A DNA stretch of 64,000 nt from assembly GCF_012847335.1 (NCBI RefSeq), contig NZ_JABBDX010000001.1:496001-560000 (forward strand), written 5' to 3'. Origin of the DNA: Psychrobacter sp. MF31 (GTDB lineage: Bacteria; Pseudomonadota; Gammaproteobacteria; Pseudomonadales; Moraxellaceae). A model generated the notes under the pieces. It did not search any database. It worked only from the letters and a program-made list of their open reading frames with translations, and was not told where the DNA came from. Below are positions 1 through 9,632 of this stretch, in pieces. The translations under genes were made by a program, and so were the position numbers. The first letter of the stretch is position 1; every line of letters starts with the position of its first letter.

Positions 1-758
1 ACGAGGCGATGTGGCAAGGCTTTGCAGCATTTAAAGTGACTGACAAAACCCTCGTGTCAGAAGATATTGCCGCGTTTAGCGTTGTTCCTATTGATGACAC
101 GATTAAGTTAGATAAATTAAACTTAAGCGCAGGGCAATACATTACGGTAAAAACCGACCCAAAAAACAGCTCTCATTTAGCGCTTCGTCACTATTCGCTT
201 TGCTCGACCAAAATAGACAATGGCATTTATCTTGCGGTTCGCCGTGACAACCGTAACGACCATCAAGGCTTGGTATCGAACTATTTGCATGATAAGGTGG
301 AAGTTGGCGATACGATTTTATTGTCCGCGCCTGCCGGTGACTTCGCGCTTGAAAAAGCGTTGATTGACCAAAATGAGGTGCCGCTTGTGCTTATCAGCGC
401 AGGAGTTGGGGTCACGCCGGTACTAGCTATGCTTGAAACGCAAGTTGCCCAAAACCCAAATCGTCCGATTGTTTGGGCGTATGCTTGCCAAAATGCAGAA
501 AATCATGCCTTTAAAGCGCGCATTAATAAGCTGCTAGACACCGCCAATTCGGTTGAGCGGCATATTTTTTACTTTGAAAGCAAGAATATTTTGGATGAAG
601 CTTTGCTTGCAAAACTGCCAAACCCTACAGATATTTATGTTTGTGGTTCAATGCCGTTTATGGAAAGCATGATTGATGGCTTGATGACCCTTGAGCATGG
701 CGCAGATTTTGTTCATTATGAGCCGTTTGGTCCAAAAATGAGCTTGCAAGTCTCGTAA
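1..758 (+). CDS. hmp: Flavohemoglobin (nitric oxide dioxygenase), C-terminal reductase part, 5' end outside window
   Basis: Hmp oxidises NO to nitrate with O2 and NAD(P)H in the cytoplasm. Only the ferredoxin-reductase-like half is visible; the frame is open to the left edge, so the globin domain lies outside and the ATG at 9 is internal. In order one sees the FAD-binding RHYSL motif, a GLVSNYLHD segment typical of Hmp, the NAD-binding GVGVTP loop, CGSMPFM near the nicotinamide site, and the closing EPFGP signature. A strong terminator follows the stop codon. The convergent neighbour encodes a hemerythrin-like protein, a pairing often tied to NO or iron stress. A generic CDP-ribose/phenol hydroxylase reductase is a less likely alternative because the YLHD and EPFGP segments fit Hmp. 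Confidence 0.88.
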   Translation, partial: EAMWQGFAAFKVTDKTLVSEDIAAFSVVPIDDTIKLDKLNLSAGQYITVKTDPKNSSHLALRHYSLCSTKIDNGIYLAVRRDNRNDHQGLVSNYLHDKVEVGDTILLSAPAGDFALEKALIDQNEVPLVLISAGVGVTPVLAMLETQVAQNPNRPIVWAYACQNAENHAFKARINKLLDTANSVERHIFYFESKNILDEALLAKLPNPTDIYVCGSMPFMESMIDGLMTLEHGADFVHYEPFGPKMSLQVS

Positions 759-782
759 GCTGGTTTTAAAACGACAAATTGA

Positions 783-826
783 GCTGAATATTTTTAACTT
801 GACTTAAAAATATTCAGCTTTTTTTT
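783..826 (+). terminator. Rho-independent terminator after hmp
   Basis: Perfect 15-bp stem (783-797 with 804-818), 6-nt loop, followed by a run of T from 819. The left arm begins with A-rich sequence on the other strand, so it may also stop the convergent hemerythrin gene. Confidence 0.9.
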
Positions 827-842
827 GACTAAAAAAATAAAA

Positions 843-1319
843 TCAACGACCCTCAGAAAAACGTTTAACGTTATCGTCACTGGCGTCATAAATGGCGTTT
901 AACTGCGCCTCTGTTAAGTGCTTTTCCGCAAGCGGAAATAATTCGCGTTTCTTAAAGCGGATATGGTCATACAATAACGTGGCAAGTTTGCGAACCTGCT
1001 CCGCTTGAATTGGCTTACCTTGGCGCTCAGCCGCTTGCATCAAAGTGAGCAGCGTTTCAAGTTCCCTGTGGTGCTGATTTAAGGTCACCAGCGCCGCCTT
1101 GATTTCAGGAATGTCCTTTTCATATGGCGATAATAACTTGGCTAACACGTTATCTTCGAGCGCAAAATGCGCGGTCATGGTTGTCAGGTAAATTTCAAGC
1201 GCTTGCCAATGCTGCAAAATGTCGTCAGGGTTATCAGAGCAGTTTTTGGCGTGATTGGATAGATTGAGTCCTAAGTGGTGTTCTCGCGATAAGGGCTGCA
1301 ATTGATGGGCGCGTTTCAT
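843..1319 (-). CDS. Hemerythrin HHE-domain protein
   Basis: A 158-residue soluble protein built as a four-helix hemerythrin-like bundle. Candidate metal ligands are the REHH pair near residue 14, a H..xE pair in the TAHFALED segment, the NQHHRELE segment and the late DHIRFKKRELF helix with His and Glu. Family members bind a di-iron centre and act in O2/NO sensing, iron handling or repair of NO-damaged iron centres (as YtfE does). The position next to and convergent with hmp fits a nitrosative stress role, but that is inference. The start ATG at 1319 is preceded by an AAAGGAAAG ribosome-binding stretch. No extra domains are seen. Confidence 0.8.
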   Translation of the reverse strand: MKRAHQLQPLSREHHLGLNLSNHAKNCSDNPDDILQHWQALEIYLTTMTAHFALEDNVLAKLLSPYEKDIPEIKAALVTLNQHHRELETLLTLMQAAERQGKPIQAEQVRKLATLLYDHIRFKKRELFPLAEKHLTEAQLNAIYDASDDNVKRFSEGR

Positions 1320-1380
1320 TACACTTTCCTTTTTAGAGCATTATTATCAGCATAACAAAATCATAAGCTTTATCTTCGCC

Positions 1381-2307
1381 TTATTGCAGACAACCTTTCA
1401 CAGGCATGACCGGCGGCGGTAAATTCGACTCGTTCAATGCTTCTAGCAAGTTGATTTCAATGGTTCGTGACAGTGCCTCAAGCGGCAGATGGTTTGCCTC
1501 AAAGCCAAACGGGTCAACAAGCTCCTCACTTAACGCATCAAGACCAAAAAAGGTATAGGCAACTAAGGCGCAAATCAGCGGCGTTGCCCAACCTAACGAT
1601 GATGCCAATCCAAACGGCAGCATAAAGCAATAAAGATAGGTCGTCCGGTGAACCAGCAGCATATAAGCAAACGGCAGTGGCGTGTTTTGGATACGCTCGC
1701 AAGCAGCAAGAACGATGGTGATTGAGGACAGCTGTTGGTCAATATTTTGCATCATAAGCTCAGTGACCAAGCGCTTTTTACGGCTGTTGCTTAGCTTTTT
1801 GCCAAGCAGACGCATGATAAAATCGGGCAGATTTTTGCTCTCGCGCATTTGCTGATGGTATTTTTCCTCGACAAACTTATCCACATCCTCCCAAGGCTCA
1901 CTGTCACGAAGCCGATGCCGAAGCGCATGAACAAAGGCAATATTTAAATAAACCATCTCTTTTTGCGCTTGCCTGCCTTCTTCACTTCTGTCATCAATAA
2001 AGGACATAATTTGACGGGTAAAACTGCGTGAATCAAACACCAGTTGACCCCAAAGTCCGCGCGCCTCCCACCAACGCTGATAACTGGCGTTATTGCGAAA
2101 TCCTAGAAACAAGGAGAGCGCAATCCCAAGCAGGGTAAAAGGCGCGGTGCTAAAGCCTGAAAACGAGCTTGGAAACTCATGCTGAATCCAAGTGACCAAC
2201 GCACTGATAGCGGTGATTAAAATAATTTGCGGGTAAGTATTGGGGAGCACTGAACCGCGAAGGGCAAAAAATAACGTAAAGGCACTTAGCTTTTGCCGGA
2301 CAATCAT
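1381..2307 (-). CDS. Bestrophin-like (UPF0187/YneE) membrane channel
   Basis: A 308-residue inner-membrane protein. The RNNASYQRWWEAR segment followed by a charged helix is the hallmark of the bacterial bestrophin family (YneE/UPF0187), which form pentameric ion channels. Hydrophobic segments occur near residues 25-45, 55-75, 210-230 and 235-260, as expected. The ATG at 2307 is preferred over the GTG two codons upstream because an AGGAA sequence lies about 7 nt before it. Length agrees with the family (about 300). The ion selectivity cannot be read from the sequence. It stands alone on the minus strand. Confidence 0.8.
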   Translation of the reverse strand: MIVRQKLSAFTLFFALRGSVLPNTYPQIILITAISALVTWIQHEFPSSFSGFSTAPFTLLGIALSLFLGFRNNASYQRWWEARGLWGQLVFDSRSFTRQIMSFIDDRSEEGRQAQKEMVYLNIAFVHALRHRLRDSEPWEDVDKFVEEKYHQQMRESKNLPDFIMRLLGKKLSNSRKKRLVTELMMQNIDQQLSSITIVLAACERIQNTPLPFAYMLLVHRTTYLYCFMLPFGLASSLGWATPLICALVAYTFFGLDALSEELVDPFGFEANHLPLEALSRTIEINLLEALNESNLPPPVMPVKGCLQ

Positions 2308-2716
2308 GACCACTTCCTAACGGCAAGAATTAAATAAGACCTCAAAAAATTTGAGACCGTCAATTTTACGTCGCCAATTATAACAAAGCTTATACTGAAT
2401 CAAAGATTAGTTATGTGAATTTAGCCTTTAACTTCAAACTGCCGCTGCTACTTACGCTTTCACTCTGTTAACGATTATTTTCAAGACAAATTTTCATTAA
2501 GAGTAGAAAACCTTATAAAATTCAAGTAAAATTATATGAACTTATGTATAACAATAGATAAACAATTATAAATTAATAGCGTTAATATTGAAAATTACCA
2601 ATTAAAATCTAATTAAAAGTTTGTTATTTATTATATTTTCGACTTGATAACGTATTTTTAGCGTTATAAACCAAGCACTTAAGCTTAGAAAAAACCACTT
2701 TCGTAATGAGATGTTC
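2308..2716. other. AT-rich intergenic region, no gene seen
   Basis: About 400 bp, very AT-rich between 2490 and 2660, with stop codons in all frames. A possible weak promoter for the gene at 2717 is TTGATA (2644-2649) with TATAAA (2665-2670), but the 15-bp spacing is short. No repeat or RNA gene recognised. Confidence 0.5.
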
Positions 2717-3244
2717 ATGAAAAATTCAATGGTAAAAACCGTTGCTATTGCAGGAATTATTAGCGCGCTGATCGGCGCCTTGATGATTTTAGAGATGAAT
2801 GAATTGGCGCCAGCTTTTAAACAAACGGGTCAACTGACGACCTATGTTGCCATTACGTTTTTTGCTATTTTTATCAGCGTGGTCATCGGCGCCATGATGT
2901 TTCATCGAAATCGCAAAAACCCGCGAATGATCGTTAAGCGTGCCCGTCTGATTTATTCAGGATATACCGCCATTATCGCGTTGATTATCTTTGCCCTTCC
3001 CAATTTTTTATTTAATAAATCTGCAGCATCTTGTATCAAACCTAATATTTATGCCGTGGTCTCAGATCCTTTAAATATTAAGGTTTGTATGAACATCAAA
3101 TCTATTTTATTTGCAAAGTTTTTGCCATTCACTACGCCACTGTTTTTAAGCAGCTTGGTTGTCAGTACCATTGTCATCATGATCATTAGTGTGTTGATTT
3201 ACTTTTTGGTGACCGCGAAATTTTTATATGCTAAACACCGCTAA
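2717..3244 (+). CDS. Small integral membrane protein of unknown function
   Basis: A 175-residue protein with four predicted membrane segments: about residues 7-25, 40-60, 78-96 and 138-165. A basic stretch (HRNRKNPRMIVKRAR) between the second and third segments points to a cytoplasmic loop, and two cysteines (in AASCIKP and KVCMN) flank the likely external loop between segments three and four and could form a disulfide. The family is not recognised. The start at 2717 is chosen over an ATG two codons upstream because GAG at 2708-2710 is then properly spaced. It lies 86 bp upstream of the tubulin/actin-type operon in the same direction; whether it belongs to it is open. Confidence 0.65.
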   Translation: MKNSMVKTVAIAGIISALIGALMILEMNELAPAFKQTGQLTTYVAITFFAIFISVVIGAMMFHRNRKNPRMIVKRARLIYSGYTAIIALIIFALPNFLFNKSAASCIKPNIYAVVSDPLNIKVCMNIKSILFAKFLPFTTPLFLSSLVVSTIVIMIISVLIYFLVTAKFLYAKHR

Positions 3245-3330
3245 TATTGAATTATGGAATTTATCTGTTAGCAGTCACGGCTGAAATTATTTAAAAAAGA
3301 CAGAAATTTAAAGTCTTGTAGGAGCTTGTT

Positions 3331-6300
3331 GTGTCAAATGTGGTCATTGGGGTTGGTGGGTCAGGACAGCATATCGTTCATGCGTATTTGCGGGTGCTTG
3401 CCTTAGGAAATGCAAAAGCTGTCGATGTGCCGCACGTTTATATCATCGATGCGGATGCTCAGTCGCAGCAAATCGCCAACCGCCGCAGTCAGCTTGTCCC
3501 TGATATCCAAAACTTGCATGAGTATCTGCGCAATCGCGGTATCAACAGCAAAACCAAAGAAGCCAATTTTGATATCATTCGCCCCTACAGTCAGCAGCTG
3601 TCAACCAACAGTGATTTGACCGTTAAAAACGTGTTATTGGCGCAAAAAAGCAACACCACCGAAGAAATCAATGCCTTTTTTTATGACCAAGATTTAAACA
3701 TTAAGGTTTCTGAAGGTATGCACGCCAATCCAAAAGTTGGCTCGACCATTTTTGGTGAAAAACTAGGCCGCGTTCTTGATAGCAGCGGTAAAATCGACAC
3801 GAGCAACAAGCAACTGCTACAAAAAGAGTTTTTATCACTGTTTGATGATGACGTGACCGGAATCAATACCACCGATTGCAATATTGTGATTGTCGGCTCA
3901 GTATTTGGCGGCACCGGAAGCGGAATCATTCCAACGCTTGCGCGAACTTTTAACGAGATTATCAACAATTCAAGCTCAGGGCGAACCATTAATTTGGCAA
4001 CGGTGGCCACCCTACCTTGGTTCCAATTAAAACCCGGTGATGATGGCGCTACCGGAAGCGCGTTTGATGTGGCAAAATTAAAACGCAACACGGCTTTTGC
4101 GCTGCGAAATTTTCAGTATGAATTGCAGTCCAATAACAATAATGCGGTAAGCTCGATTTTTATCCAATCAGGAAGTCAGTGGCAGGACATTCAGCGCCCA
4201 AGTGCGGGAGATTTTGATCAGCCAGAGCACACTCATGTCATTAATTTATTAGCGGCAAACGCCGTTCAGCATAGCTTATCACGGCACTTTGATGCCAATG
4301 AGCTGTATATGCCGATGAGCCAATTGCCAAAAGAGATTCAGCAAGGTCATTTTCACCCGCACACCTCCCCGTCCCTACATTTTAAGGACTTTTCATTAGA
4401 CAATACAGCGGTCAGCCTTTGGATGCTGCTGGTTAAAAATGCACTGACCATTTTGGTCATTCAAGCGTTTATTGAAACGCTTGAGGGCTACTTTGAAGGC
4501 GGCATCAATCACGCTATTCTTGGCGACTCGGCGGCGCAGTATGATAGCGTTAAGCAGTTATTAAATGAAATCAGCGCCAAATTTGGGGTTAGCCTTGAAA
4601 GTAAGAAAGCATGGTTTGGGCTAAAATCAGTCAGCTTTGTGCCAAAAGTGGTCGCGACCAGCTTAAAAGACGCGCTTGCCTTTGAGCAAAAGCAATATCA
4701 AGATACGCTGAAATGGATTTGTAGCCACGACTACGACAACCAAAACGCCTCAGGAATCATTCCTGAATTTCGACCGTACTTTAACATCAGTCAAGCCGGA
4801 AACGCCAACGCGCTTTGGTCAAAATTGGTCGGCGCTAATGATCAGACAGGTTTTGAGGCCAACGAGCTTTGGCAGTCTTGCGCGTTAAAAGTTCTTGAGA
4901 ACATTTTGGTTACCGACCAAAATGGCATGAACACCACCTTGCAAGCCAAAATCAATACCATTGCTGAAAAAATCGACTCAGATGCAGATAAATATGCTGC
5001 TCTTGCCAGTGATATTGGCAGCGCTATTTTTAAAAATCTTAATAAGTACGTCAAATCGTCCGAAGAGTTTGGCGAGACCTTTTTTGAATTTAAAGATAAA
5101 GTGGATAACGCCCAGTCTATTAGCCAAGTTCAGTTACAAATGCAGCCGCAAAAAGGCCGGATTGCCCACTTTGGAACCATGGATTGGAACTTACAACTGG
5201 CAGGCGACGTTGCTACCCTTGATATTATGGACATCGAGCATCCAAAAACGCTGTATTGGCTTGATGCGCTGTACCCAACCTCAACGACGGCCAATTTAAT
5301 CAACACCGTTCGCTTAGATGAGCGCATTGCCCAAGGCGTTCCGAACATTCTGGCAGCGTTTTTATTACAAAAATGGCGGCTTCAAAATCAAAACCATATT
5401 ACCGTAGGTCAGCTACTAGAAAACGGTCACACCAAATACTACAACATTCAAGCTAATAAATTCCAAAGTACCGAAATGGGGCTATACTTGTACGCTCAGC
5501 GCGTCATTGAAGCCGCGTTTTGGTTACTGATGAGCGGATCAACTGAGATCACTTTCACCACCATCTCCTTAAATGATAGCAACGCTTATCACCGCTGGCT
5601 TAAGCGCGAGCTTCTCACCCAAAACTGGAATGATGACGAGCTTGGCATGATCGTGACCAACGACGCCAATCGGACGCCGCTATTTTTATGGAATGGCTAT
5701 TTTTGGTGTTTAGCAGCTAACAGCGAGGCGCAAGACTATTTTGCTAAAATGTTGCAATCCATGCAGCTTCCGACCCTGCGCCACCGCTATGCCGATTTAT
5801 TTTCAAGAAAAACGGTGGGCGATAAAGGCAGTACCACCTCGCTTGATACGTTTTTTGCCTCGCAGCTTAATCAATTAAAAAATCGGTTAAGAAACAGCCC
5901 AAGCATTGACAATAACAGCAATGAAACTATTTTGCTGACGGCGCTAACTGGCATTTTAACTGATCTGCCAAGCCCTGCCAGCAGCACGGCAGTCTCACCG
6001 ATTGAGCCGCCGCTAACCTTAGGCTGCCGCCATACGGTGGTCCTTGATGAAATTGGTACTTCAAGATCGGTGGTCAACACCAGCAACTACCTTATCAAAT
6101 CACCAAAAGTCGTGATGCTTGACAAATTGCCCAATGATAACGGCAACGTCGTCACCATCACCCAGTTTTTACCGGTTAAAAAAGAGTATTGGCTTGATCC
6201 TAAAGTCATTAACAATCTCAATAAAGATCCCAACGAATTTGTTCATACCAAAGTCAGATTTGCAGGCGAGAGCAACAACGACTGCACGATCCAATATACC

Positions 6301-8532
6301 AAGCTTTATGTTCCTGAGCTTGGTTGGATGGAATTTCAACAATCAGCGACCAATCAGCCAACGATTGCCATTACCGCTTATGACTTGGCATTTGGGGTTG
6401 GCGTTTGGCCAAACTTTAAAGCTGAAGGCTGGAATTATTATTTTGTCTCGGTGGATATTGAAAAACGTAACGTCTATCAAGATCTTGCCAGCAAGCTTTT
6501 AACCACGCTTGGCTCAGATAGCATGAGCATCACGATTTACTCGCAAGATCTTCAAAGCTTTGAAACGTTTGGCTTTGATGCCATTCCTGTGAGAATTGAT
6601 TTTGTTCCGGCGATCATTGAGCTTTCTTGCGGCGATACCGTGATTGCCACTCAGCCCATCATTTTAAATGACGAGCTAAAATCAGGAAAAAGCCACATCA
6701 AGAGCCTCGGTATTGATTTTGGAACGTCTAACACCTGTATGGCCATTACTTATAACGATCAAGGTCAGCTTACCCGCGAGAATATCAATCTTGCCAATAC
6801 CTTTGATGAGCCAAAAATGGAATGGCTTATTTATTCAGAATTGGATGAGGATCAAGGCTATCAAAACTGGCTTAAAAACCGCAGCGTTTATTACTTGCAG
6901 CGGCAAGCCAATGTTGATGAACTAAGCAGCTATACCATCCCAAGCGAGATTATCTTGGGGCTTAGCAACCGATCAAGCGTCAGCGGTGACAGCCAAGCAG
7001 ATTTGCAGATTAAAACGATGAAAAATCAGGTCGATCGCAGCCAAGTCATTCATAACCATATCAATTTGACCGCGCCAATATTTACGCCGCTTTGTAGTGA
7101 CGTTTACGGCTTTACCAAATCTGACAAAGACCGAATCGATTATTTTCATACGTTATTAAATGGCACCAATGACGTTCAGCGAATCTATGGCAACATCAAG
7201 TGGCCACAAGACATTGGCGGCACAGATTATCAGCTGTCAAATAAATTGCGAACGCTTTATATCGAGCAAATTTTAATTGGGGTGCTCGCACGATTGAAGT
7301 TTTCAGGCGTGACCGACATCAGCTACGTTTATGTGACCCGACCTGACGCGTTTATGTTTCATAACACCACCTTTGCCAATACCTACTCTCGCGATGTTGG
7401 CAACATTTTGCAAAAACTCAGCTCTGAAACCGGAATTAATATTCACAAAAATGAAATCATCGAGGTATCAGAAACCGAAGCGGCGCTGCAAATGTCTATG
7501 ATCAACCCTAATGAATCTTATATCATCATCGATATGGGTGGTGGTACGACCGATATTGACATTGAGCTGTCTTGTTCGGACTTAAAAGATGGCACGACCC
7601 ATTTAAAATACTCAAGTAGTATTGAATGGGCAGGAAATGACTTGTTAAACGCACTTCTAAAGCCGGTCAATAGCCCAATTCGAACGGCATTAACGCATAA
7701 AGTCAAAGTTGATTCGGCAAAAGAATCGCCAAAATATTACGATACGCTATTAAGCTCAGCCCTGAAATTGCAAATCCGAAATAATATCCGCATTATTGAT
7801 GAAATCCCTAAAGGCTCAGATGCCGTTGCCAAAGTGGCGCAAATGTTTTTTGAAAGCCTTTATGAATACATTTTTATCAAGATTAAGCTTTTGCTTCAAG
7901 AAGCTGGCATAAGCTCACTTGATGTTTTAAAAAATCATAAGCTGAACATCGTGCTTCAAGGTAACGGCTTTAAGCTTGGACCTTATTTTAGTCACGATAC
8001 GCACCCGCATCCCTCATTTAGCGCCGGTCACTTTGCGCCAAGCGTTTGGCAGACGGTTTTTGCCGATGTTCCTCACAGTGAGGATATTACGCTGAACGTT
8101 AAATACAACGAAAACAGCAAAGAGCATATGATTCGTGATGGCGCAGGAAGCATTGCTGATGCGATGTTCCAAAATAATGACAGCACGCCATTAAACCATC
8201 CAAAGATTCTCTATCCGGCCAATATGTTTGATAAAAATGCTTCGGATACCGCGGCTTTGGCTGAATACCATAAAGCAGACAGCAGCCCACGCTTAAATGA
8301 GACGCTTCTTGACGCTGAGCACTTGATTCCGGTTTTAAACGGCTTATTTCCATTTACTAAAAAGTACTGGGAAAATACCGATGAGGTGGCGTATTTATTT
8401 ACTAACAATAAATACGGTAATGCTCGGTTTTACGATGTCAACGCCATGTATTTAACCGGATCAGGAAGCGGTACTGATCATTGGAACTTTTATCAAGCGC
8501 TCCTGCAGCAGCTTCAGGACTATAAAGGCTAA
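3331..8532 (+). CDS. Tubulin-like GTPase / actin-Hsp70-like ATPase fusion protein, 1733 residues
   Basis: The N terminus starts with a Rossmann-type VIGVGGSGQH (residues 5-14) as in FtsZ/tubulin-like proteins and carries GGTGSG at 193-198, matching the tubulin phosphate-binding signature GGGTGSG. The C-terminal third has a phosphate-1-type motif DFGTSNT (1129-1135), a phosphate-2-type DMGGGTTD (1401-1408) and a late QGNGF (1543-1547) resembling the adenosine motif of Hsp70/actin. The ~700 residues between are not recognised. No signal peptide or membrane segment is seen, so it should be cytoplasmic. The GTG start has AGGAG 6 nt upstream. The downstream gene starts 5 nt after its stop. Tubulin and actin folds in one chain suggest a nucleotide-driven filament or switch; the function is unknown. 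The motifs are seen directly; the domain assignments are inferred from them. Confidence 0.75.
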   Translation: MSNVVIGVGGSGQHIVHAYLRVLALGNAKAVDVPHVYIIDADAQSQQIANRRSQLVPDIQNLHEYLRNRGINSKTKEANFDIIRPYSQQLSTNSDLTVKNVLLAQKSNTTEEINAFFYDQDLNIKVSEGMHANPKVGSTIFGEKLGRVLDSSGKIDTSNKQLLQKEFLSLFDDDVTGINTTDCNIVIVGSVFGGTGSGIIPTLARTFNEIINNSSSGRTINLATVATLPWFQLKPGDDGATGSAFDVAKLKRNTAFALRNFQYELQSNNNNAVSSIFIQSGSQWQDIQRPSAGDFDQPEHTHVINLLAANAVQHSLSRHFDANELYMPMSQLPKEIQQGHFHPHTSPSLHFKDFSLDNTAVSLWMLLVKNALTILVIQAFIETLEGYFEGGINHAILGDSAAQYDSVKQLLNEISAKFGVSLESKKAWFGLKSVSFVPKVVATSLKDALAFEQKQYQDTLKWICSHDYDNQNASGIIPEFRPYFNISQAGNANALWSKLVGANDQTGFEANELWQSCALKVLENILVTDQNGMNTTLQAKINTIAEKIDSDADKYAALASDIGSAIFKNLNKYVKSSEEFGETFFEFKDKVDNAQSISQVQLQMQPQKGRIAHFGTMDWNLQLAGDVATLDIMDIEHPKTLYWLDALYPTSTTANLINTVRLDERIAQGVPNILAAFLLQKWRLQNQNHITVGQLLENGHTKYYNIQANKFQSTEMGLYLYAQRVIEAAFWLLMSGSTEITFTTISLNDSNAYHRWLKRELLTQNWNDDELGMIVTNDANRTPLFLWNGYFWCLAANSEAQDYFAKMLQSMQLPTLRHRYADLFSRKTVGDKGSTTSLDTFFASQLNQLKNRLRNSPSIDNNSNETILLTALTGILTDLPSPASSTAVSPIEPPLTLGCRHTVVLDEIGTSRSVVNTSNYLIKSPKVVMLDKLPNDNGNVVTITQFLPVKKEYWLDPKVINNLNKDPNEFVHTKVRFAGESNNDCTIQYTKLYVPELGWMEFQQSATNQPTIAITAYDLAFGVGVWPNFKAEGWNYYFVSVDIEKRNVYQDLASKLLTTLGSDSMSITIYSQDLQSFETFGFDAIPVRIDFVPAIIELSCGDTVIATQPIILNDELKSGKSHIKSLGIDFGTSNTCMAITYNDQGQLTRENINLANTFDEPKMEWLIYSELDEDQGYQNWLKNRSVYYLQRQANVDELSSYTIPSEIILGLSNRSSVSGDSQADLQIKTMKNQVDRSQVIHNHINLTAPIFTPLCSDVYGFTKSDKDRIDYFHTLLNGTNDVQRIYGNIKWPQDIGGTDYQLSNKLRTLYIEQILIGVLARLKFSGVTDISYVYVTRPDAFMFHNTTFANTYSRDVGNILQKLSSETGINIHKNEIIEVSETEAALQMSMINPNESYIIIDMGGGTTDIDIELSCSDLKDGTTHLKYSSSIEWAGNDLLNALLKPVNSPIRTALTHKVKVDSAKESPKYYDTLLSSALKLQIRNNIRIIDEIPKGSDAVAKVAQMFFESLYEYIFIKIKLLLQEAGISSLDVLKNHKLNIVLQGNGFKLGPYFSHDTHPHPSFSAGHFAPSVWQTVFADVPHSEDITLNVKYNENSKEHMIRDGAGSIADAMFQNNDSTPLNHPKILYPANMFDKNASDTAALAEYHKADSSPRLNETLLDAEHLIPVLNGLFPFTKKYWENTDEVAYLFTNNKYGNARFYDVNAMYLTGSGSGTDHWNFYQALLQQLQDYKG

Positions 8533-8537
8533 TAAGA

Positions 8538-9632
8538 ATGAAAACTACCCCTTATCGTCGTAGCGATTTGACCCCAAAAGCGCCTTTAGCCTTGTCGTTA
8601 GCGCTCACTATGTTGCTACCGTTATCTGCAGCAGCGATCGATAGCGATACGAAAAATAATGCTACAACGACAGCGACTGCAGCATCACAAGACAGCAAAA
8701 AAACGGCGCCTCAAACCAAAAACGAGCCTGCTGTTACTGAAAATAACGCCGATAAGCTTGACAACTTAAAAGCTGATACAGCGGCTAAACCGTTAATCTC
8801 TGACACTTCTGAGCCGCTTGCAAATAATTCGCAAATTACTAACCGCGATTTAAGCTCAAGCACCAACCTTCAGGAAACAGCCACTAATTCAGCCCCAAGC
8901 ACTGACGCCATAGCAACGCCTCAAGCTACTCCGGCAGCGGCTCAAGCACCAAAAAAGACCATTTTTGGACTGTCTTTAGATTATATGTTGGCAGGAATTA
9001 TAGCGCTGTTGGTACTAGGATTAGGGTTTTTATTGAGCCAGCTTCGTGCTTTAGCCGATGAAAATAAGGAGTTAACTCAAAATCTTAGCAAATTGACCGC
9101 TCAAGTGAATAGCAACAATAAAAGTCTTAAACAGTTAAAAGAGGAAAATTTAAAAATAAGGCAAGAGCTTCATCAGATTTCTATTGCTCAATCCTCAAAA
9201 TCGTATGAGCCGAATCAATTAAATAATAACGCCGTGTTGCCTTTACCTATAGATGACAAGCCCGTAATTTCTGATCTTGATTTGGCAGATCGAAAGCAAT
9301 TGGCGGATATCTTCAACAAATGGCTCACCACAAATCGCGGCAAAAACAAAATTGAAGAGGTGATTCCAGCTAAAATTCAACAAAAGCTTAATCATTGGCA
9401 CTATAGCATCCAGTTTTGGGCGCAAGGCGATGGCGTTGATGATGTGAAGCCCACCAAAAACCAGATGTATGTTTCGGTCATTAGTCTCACGAGGCCTGAT
9501 CAACAAGGGATTGCTTATTGTTATAACAAACCCAATTCGCTGTCAACGCTTTGGAAAAATCAATCGTGGTATGAAGTTCAATGTATTGGGCAAACGCTTA
9601 ATGTTTCAGGAACACCGCTGGAGACTGTTTAA
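8538..9632 (+). CDS. Membrane-anchored coiled-coil protein with shared C-terminal domain
   Basis: A 364-residue protein. A signal-like hydrophobic segment (about 16-33, ending SAAA) precedes a long Ala/Thr/Asn-rich low-complexity stretch (35-138). A membrane helix follows at about 148-167, then a heptad-rich coiled coil (168-215), a linker and a folded C-terminal domain (248-350). If the first segment is cleaved, the low-complexity part is periplasmic and the coiled coil plus last domain are cytoplasmic, where they could meet the tubulin/actin-like protein. The last domain recurs in the product at 11145 (conserved FW..G.GV, GIAYC, KP.SL, W..Q.W). The start lies 5 nt after the previous stop and the stop overlaps the next start as TAATG, so coupled translation is likely. 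Family not recognised. Confidence 0.7.
   Translation: MKTTPYRRSDLTPKAPLALSLALTMLLPLSAAAIDSDTKNNATTTATAASQDSKKTAPQTKNEPAVTENNADKLDNLKADTAAKPLISDTSEPLANNSQITNRDLSSSTNLQETATNSAPSTDAIATPQATPAAAQAPKKTIFGLSLDYMLAGIIALLVLGLGFLLSQLRALADENKELTQNLSKLTAQVNSNNKSLKQLKEENLKIRQELHQISIAQSSKSYEPNQLNNNAVLPLPIDDKPVISDLDLADRKQLADIFNKWLTTNRGKNKIEEVIPAKIQQKLNHWHYSIQFWAQGDGVDDVKPTKNQMYVSVISLTRPDQQGIAYCYNKPNSLSTLWKNQSWYEVQCIGQTLNVSGTPLETV

Noticed and set aside
4961-5299. Secondary open frames inside the 1733-residue gene on both strands
   Set aside because: They lack ribosome-binding sites and recognisable products and overlap a continuous coding frame with clear domain motifs.
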